From assembly GCF_038957035.1 (NCBI RefSeq), contig NZ_CP152412.1, forward strand, positions 5,204,501 through 5,268,500: 64,000 nucleotides of DNA. The letters are read 5' to 3'. This document shows, piece after piece, positions 61,650-64,000 of this stretch (the first letter of the stretch is position 1; each line of letters begins with the position of its first letter). Made by a program: the position numbers and the translations under genes. The DNA comes from Bradyrhizobium sp. B097. GTDB taxonomy: Bacteria > Pseudomonadota > Alphaproteobacteria > Rhizobiales > Xanthobacteraceae. Below the pieces are notes generated by a model that had not been told where the DNA came from, did no database searches, and saw only the letters and a program-made list of their open reading frames with translations.

Positions 61650-62552
61650 CTACCCGCGGATCAGCGCCTGCAGCTCGCGGTCGAGCGCATCGCGAAACAC
61701 CTCGATCGGCCGTGCCAGGCGGCCGGCCGGCGGGCGATGCACGATCCAGGCGCGCACCGCCGGATTGAAATCTGCGATCTTCACGGTCTTGAGCCGGTTG
61801 CGGATCGGGCTTCGTTTCAACGCCACCGGCGTGACTAGGCCGATGCCGAGCCCGCGCGCCACCAGCGACAGGCGTAATTCGCTGTCGAGCGCCTCGACCG
61901 CGATGGTGAACGGCAGATGCGCCGCATCGAAATGGCGCTTCAGCGTCTGGCGGAAGCCGCAGCCGTCCTGGTTGATCACCCACCCGGTCCGCGACAGCCA
62001 TTCGAGGTCGACGAATTTCGGCGTCTTCATCTCGCGCGCGACGACGAACACCACCGGCTGCGCACCGAGATCGGAGGCCGCGAGATCGTCGGGCGGCGCG
62101 GTGCCGTCCGGCAGGCAGATCGCCGCGGCGTCGAGCTCGTTGCGGCTCACCCGCTCCATGTGGTTGGGCGACCAGCCCGAGACGACGCGCACCGCAAGCG
62201 CAGGGAATTCGCCGCGCACCGCATCGAGCGGACCGGTCAGCCCCGCCTCCGACAGGAACGGCGTCAGGCCGAGCCTGAACTCGCCGCGCACCACGCCGTC
62301 ATTGGCGACGCCTGACTTGAGGTCGTCGAGCATGCGCAGCACGCGGCGGCCCTGCTCATAGGCCTCATATCCCGCTGCAGTCGGCTTCAGCGGCTTCGAC
62401 AGCCGGTCGAGCAGCTGCGCACCCAGCATCTCCTCGAGATTCTGGATCCGCCGCGTCACGCCGGGCTGGGTCAGGTTCAGCCGCGCTGAGGCCGCGACGA
62501 TCGATCCGGTCTCGACCACGGCGACGAACGCCACAAGGTCGTGGGTGTTCAT
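61650..62552 (-). CDS. LysR-family transcriptional regulator
   Basis: 300 aa. HTH: FVAVVETGSIVAASARLNLT, QPGVTRRIQNLEEMLGAQLL. The effector domain has RGEFRLGLTPFLSEAGLTGP and ends RDALDRELQALIRG. The start at 62552 is the N-terminal MNTHDLVAFVAVV. Divergent from an MFS gene, with two direct GCATATT repeats between them at 31-bp spacing. Confidence 0.88.
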   Translation of the reverse strand: MNTHDLVAFVAVVETGSIVAASARLNLTQPGVTRRIQNLEEMLGAQLLDRLSKPLKPTAAGYEAYEQGRRVLRMLDDLKSGVANDGVVRGEFRLGLTPFLSEAGLTGPLDAVRGEFPALAVRVVSGWSPNHMERVSRNELDAAAICLPDGTAPPDDLAASDLGAQPVVFVVAREMKTPKFVDLEWLSRTGWVINQDGCGFRQTLKRHFDAAHLPFTIAVEALDSELRLSLVARGLGIGLVTPVALKRSPIRNRLKTVKIADFNPAVRAWIVHRPPAGRLARPIEVFRDALDRELQALIRG

Positions 62553-62561
62553 AACAAACTC

Positions 62562-62599
62562 GCATATTCTTCATCAACTTATTTGAATTGTAGCATATT
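62562..62599. promoter_or_regulatory. Direct repeats between divergent LysR and MFS genes
   Basis: GCATATT occurs at 62562-62568 and 62593-62599, 31 bp apart (about three helical turns), in an AT-rich stretch. Possible LysR binding sites; not palindromic. Confidence 0.35.
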
Positions 62600-62644
62600 A
62601 CGCCGATCCCCTAAAGGGGTCTCGCCACTCCATCGCGAGGTCCC

Positions 62645-63853
62645 ATGACGATTTCCGAAGCCACCAAGCTCTCCCCGGCGCGCACTGTCTCGGTGCGTCC
62701 CCTGATCTGGATCGGCGCCATCACGACCGGCACCGTCGTCACCAATCTGTTTGCGCCGCAGATCCTGGTTGGCCTGATGAGCCGATCGCTCGACATGACC
62801 GCGCTGCAGGCCGGCCTGATCTCGACGCTGACCCTGCTCGGCTACGCGCTCGGGCTGTTGCTGCTGGTGCCGCTGGTCGACCTCGTCGAGAACAAGCGCC
62901 TGATCCTGCGCACGCTGGCCTGCGCCATCGTGGCCGCGATCGGCACCGCGATGGCGCCGACGCCGCTGATTTTGTTGGCCGCCACCTTCATCCTCGGCGC
63001 GTCCTGCGCGGCGATCCAGATGGTGGTGCCGCTGGTCGCCTCGATGGTGCCGCCGGAGCGCCGCGGACAGGCGATCGGCGATGTCATGAGCGGCTTGATG
63101 ATCGGCATCCTGCTGTCGCGGCCGATGGCGAGCCTGATCGCGGACAGCTGGAACTGGCGCGGCTACTATCTCACCTCGGCGGTGCTGATGACGGTGCTCG
63201 CCGCCGCGCTGGCGCGCTATCTGCCGACATTGCAGCCTGCGGCGAAGATCAGCTACGGCGCGCTGCTGCGCTCATTCCCCAAATTGCTGCGCGAGGAACC
63301 GGTGCTGCGCGTGCGCGCCTGGACCGCGGCGCTGGTGATGGCATCGTTCACCGCATTCTGGGCCGCCGTCGCGCTGCGGCTGCCGGATGCGCCGTTCAAG
63401 CTCGACGCCAAGGGGATCGCGCTGATCGGCGTCGCCGGGGCGGCGGCGACCCCGATCGCCGGGCGCTGGGGCGACCGAGGTTTCGCGCGGCCGTTGCTGA
63501 TCGTCTCGCACCTTCTCATCGTCGGCGCGCTCGCGCTGTGCGCCTGGGCCGGCATGACCGAGTCGCGGATTGCCGCCCTGTCGCTGCTTGGCGTCGGCGC
63601 CGTGCTGCTCGATTTCGGTATCACCACCGACCAGACGCTCGGCCGCCGCGCCGTCAATTTGTTGCAGCCGGAAGCGCGCGGCCGGATCAACGGCCTGTTC
63701 GTGGCGCTGTTCTTCATCGGCGGCGCAGTCGGTGCAGCGACGGCGTCCGCGGCGTGGAGCTTTGGCGGCTGGACGGCGGTCTGCGCGGTGGCTGCGACGT
63801 TCGGTGTGCTTGGGTTCATCACCGATATCGCGACGGAGACGGGATCGGAATGA
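62645..63853 (+). CDS. MFS transporter (YnfM/arabinose-efflux-like)
   Basis: 402 aa, about 12 hydrophobic segments, opening LIWIGAITTGTVVTNLFAPQ and motif A as PLVDLVENKRLI. It shares EEPVLR-x-R, F-x-AFW and GD-RG blocks with the MFS gene at 40990-42270 and is a paralogue. Its local regulator is the divergent LysR gene instead of HxlR, so the two transporters are under different control. The substrate is unknown. Confidence 0.87.
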   Translation: MTISEATKLSPARTVSVRPLIWIGAITTGTVVTNLFAPQILVGLMSRSLDMTALQAGLISTLTLLGYALGLLLLVPLVDLVENKRLILRTLACAIVAAIGTAMAPTPLILLAATFILGASCAAIQMVVPLVASMVPPERRGQAIGDVMSGLMIGILLSRPMASLIADSWNWRGYYLTSAVLMTVLAAALARYLPTLQPAAKISYGALLRSFPKLLREEPVLRVRAWTAALVMASFTAFWAAVALRLPDAPFKLDAKGIALIGVAGAAATPIAGRWGDRGFARPLLIVSHLLIVGALALCAWAGMTESRIAALSLLGVGAVLLDFGITTDQTLGRRAVNLLQPEARGRINGLFVALFFIGGAVGAATASAAWSFGGWTAVCAVAATFGVLGFITDIATETGSE

Positions 63854-63882
63854 GTTGTCCGGTCCTGATGTGTGGAACGCCC

Positions 63883-64000
63883 GCGCATCCTTCGAGGCTC
63901 GCTCCGCGAGCACCTCAGGATGACGCTCTCTCGAGGACAGGAGCTCTCTCGAAGCCCTCACCCTGAGGTGCCGTAGCGCAGCGGAGGCCTCGAAGGGCGG
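63883..64000. repeat. Dispersed repeat, family D, copy 4 (runs off the window)
   Basis: GCGCATCCTTCGAGGCTCGC, GAGCACCTCAGGATGACGCT, then TCACCCTGAGGTGCCGTAGC and GGCCTCGAAGGGCGG. After the MFS stop at 63853; continues past the end of the sequence. Confidence 0.75.

Overview
The window is high-GC chromosomal DNA from an alphaproteobacterium, most likely Bradyrhizobium or a close relative. The reasons are gene content and neighbourhood (guaB, an RsmB-type methyltransferase and guaA within 12 kb, surrounded by many LysR, MarR and MFS genes), strong GC bias at third codon positions, and several families of long intergenic palindromes typical of that genus. No rRNA, tRNA, CRISPR array, prophage or origin was seen. 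The genus call is inference from pattern, not from a database search.

Layout. 1-5 kb: partial HTH regulator, beta-propeller protein, small unknown gene, MFS transporter, orphan branched-chain-amino-acid-type binding protein. 5.0-7.1 kb: small accessory island, a lower-GC ParB-like/PGDYG-like gene followed by an intact-looking IS5-family (IS427-like) element whose transposase is split by a frameshift site. 7.3-13.3 kb: P-loop kinase-like protein, a BamA/Omp85 protein, an OmpR-type two-component pair and an EF-hand protein. 13.4-15 kb: divergent ohrR/ohr with two visible operators, plus a secreted cupin. 15-28.9 kb: regulator-transporter modules (LysR/MFS pairs, a GNAT-MFS-M20 operon with its own LysR gene, a MarR-EamA operon, a MarR-GNAT fusion followed by a peptide-deformylase-like protein that lacks metal ligands). 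28.9-36.5 kb: two serine hydrolases of the beta-lactamase fold, VOC and GST proteins, a small secreted protein, and a LysR gene divergent from two oxidoreductases. 36.6-49.9 kb: HNH nuclease, guaA, SnoaL-like and cupin proteins, HxlR/MFS pair, RsmB-type methyltransferase, MAPEG protein, a CpdA-like phosphodiesterase, a medium-chain oxidoreductase, a GFA protein and guaB. 50-64 kb: drug exporter, rlmE, ppx/gppA, an orphan molybdenum hydroxylase large subunit, hotdog protein, YaiI-like protein, uup, a D-threonine aldolase/D-serine dehydratase-like enzyme and a last LysR/MFS pair.

How the genes work together. Housekeeping functions (GMP synthesis, rRNA methylation, outer-membrane assembly, polyphosphate/ppGpp metabolism) are interleaved with small self-contained modules in which a local regulator faces a transporter or a detoxifying enzyme. 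There are five LysR genes, seven MFS transporters, three MarR-type regulators and one HxlR regulator. Operators are readable for ohrR and probable for HxlR; one HxlR-like operator also lies in front of the SnoaL-like gene, suggesting a small local regulon.

The least ordinary items are the ligand-less deformylase-like protein, the GNAT-MFS-M20 operon, the HNH nuclease with a possible modified-base reader domain, the ParB-like island gene, and a palindromic element that supplies the stop codons of both genes flanking it. I did not find a multi-gene system that I can defend as wholly new.
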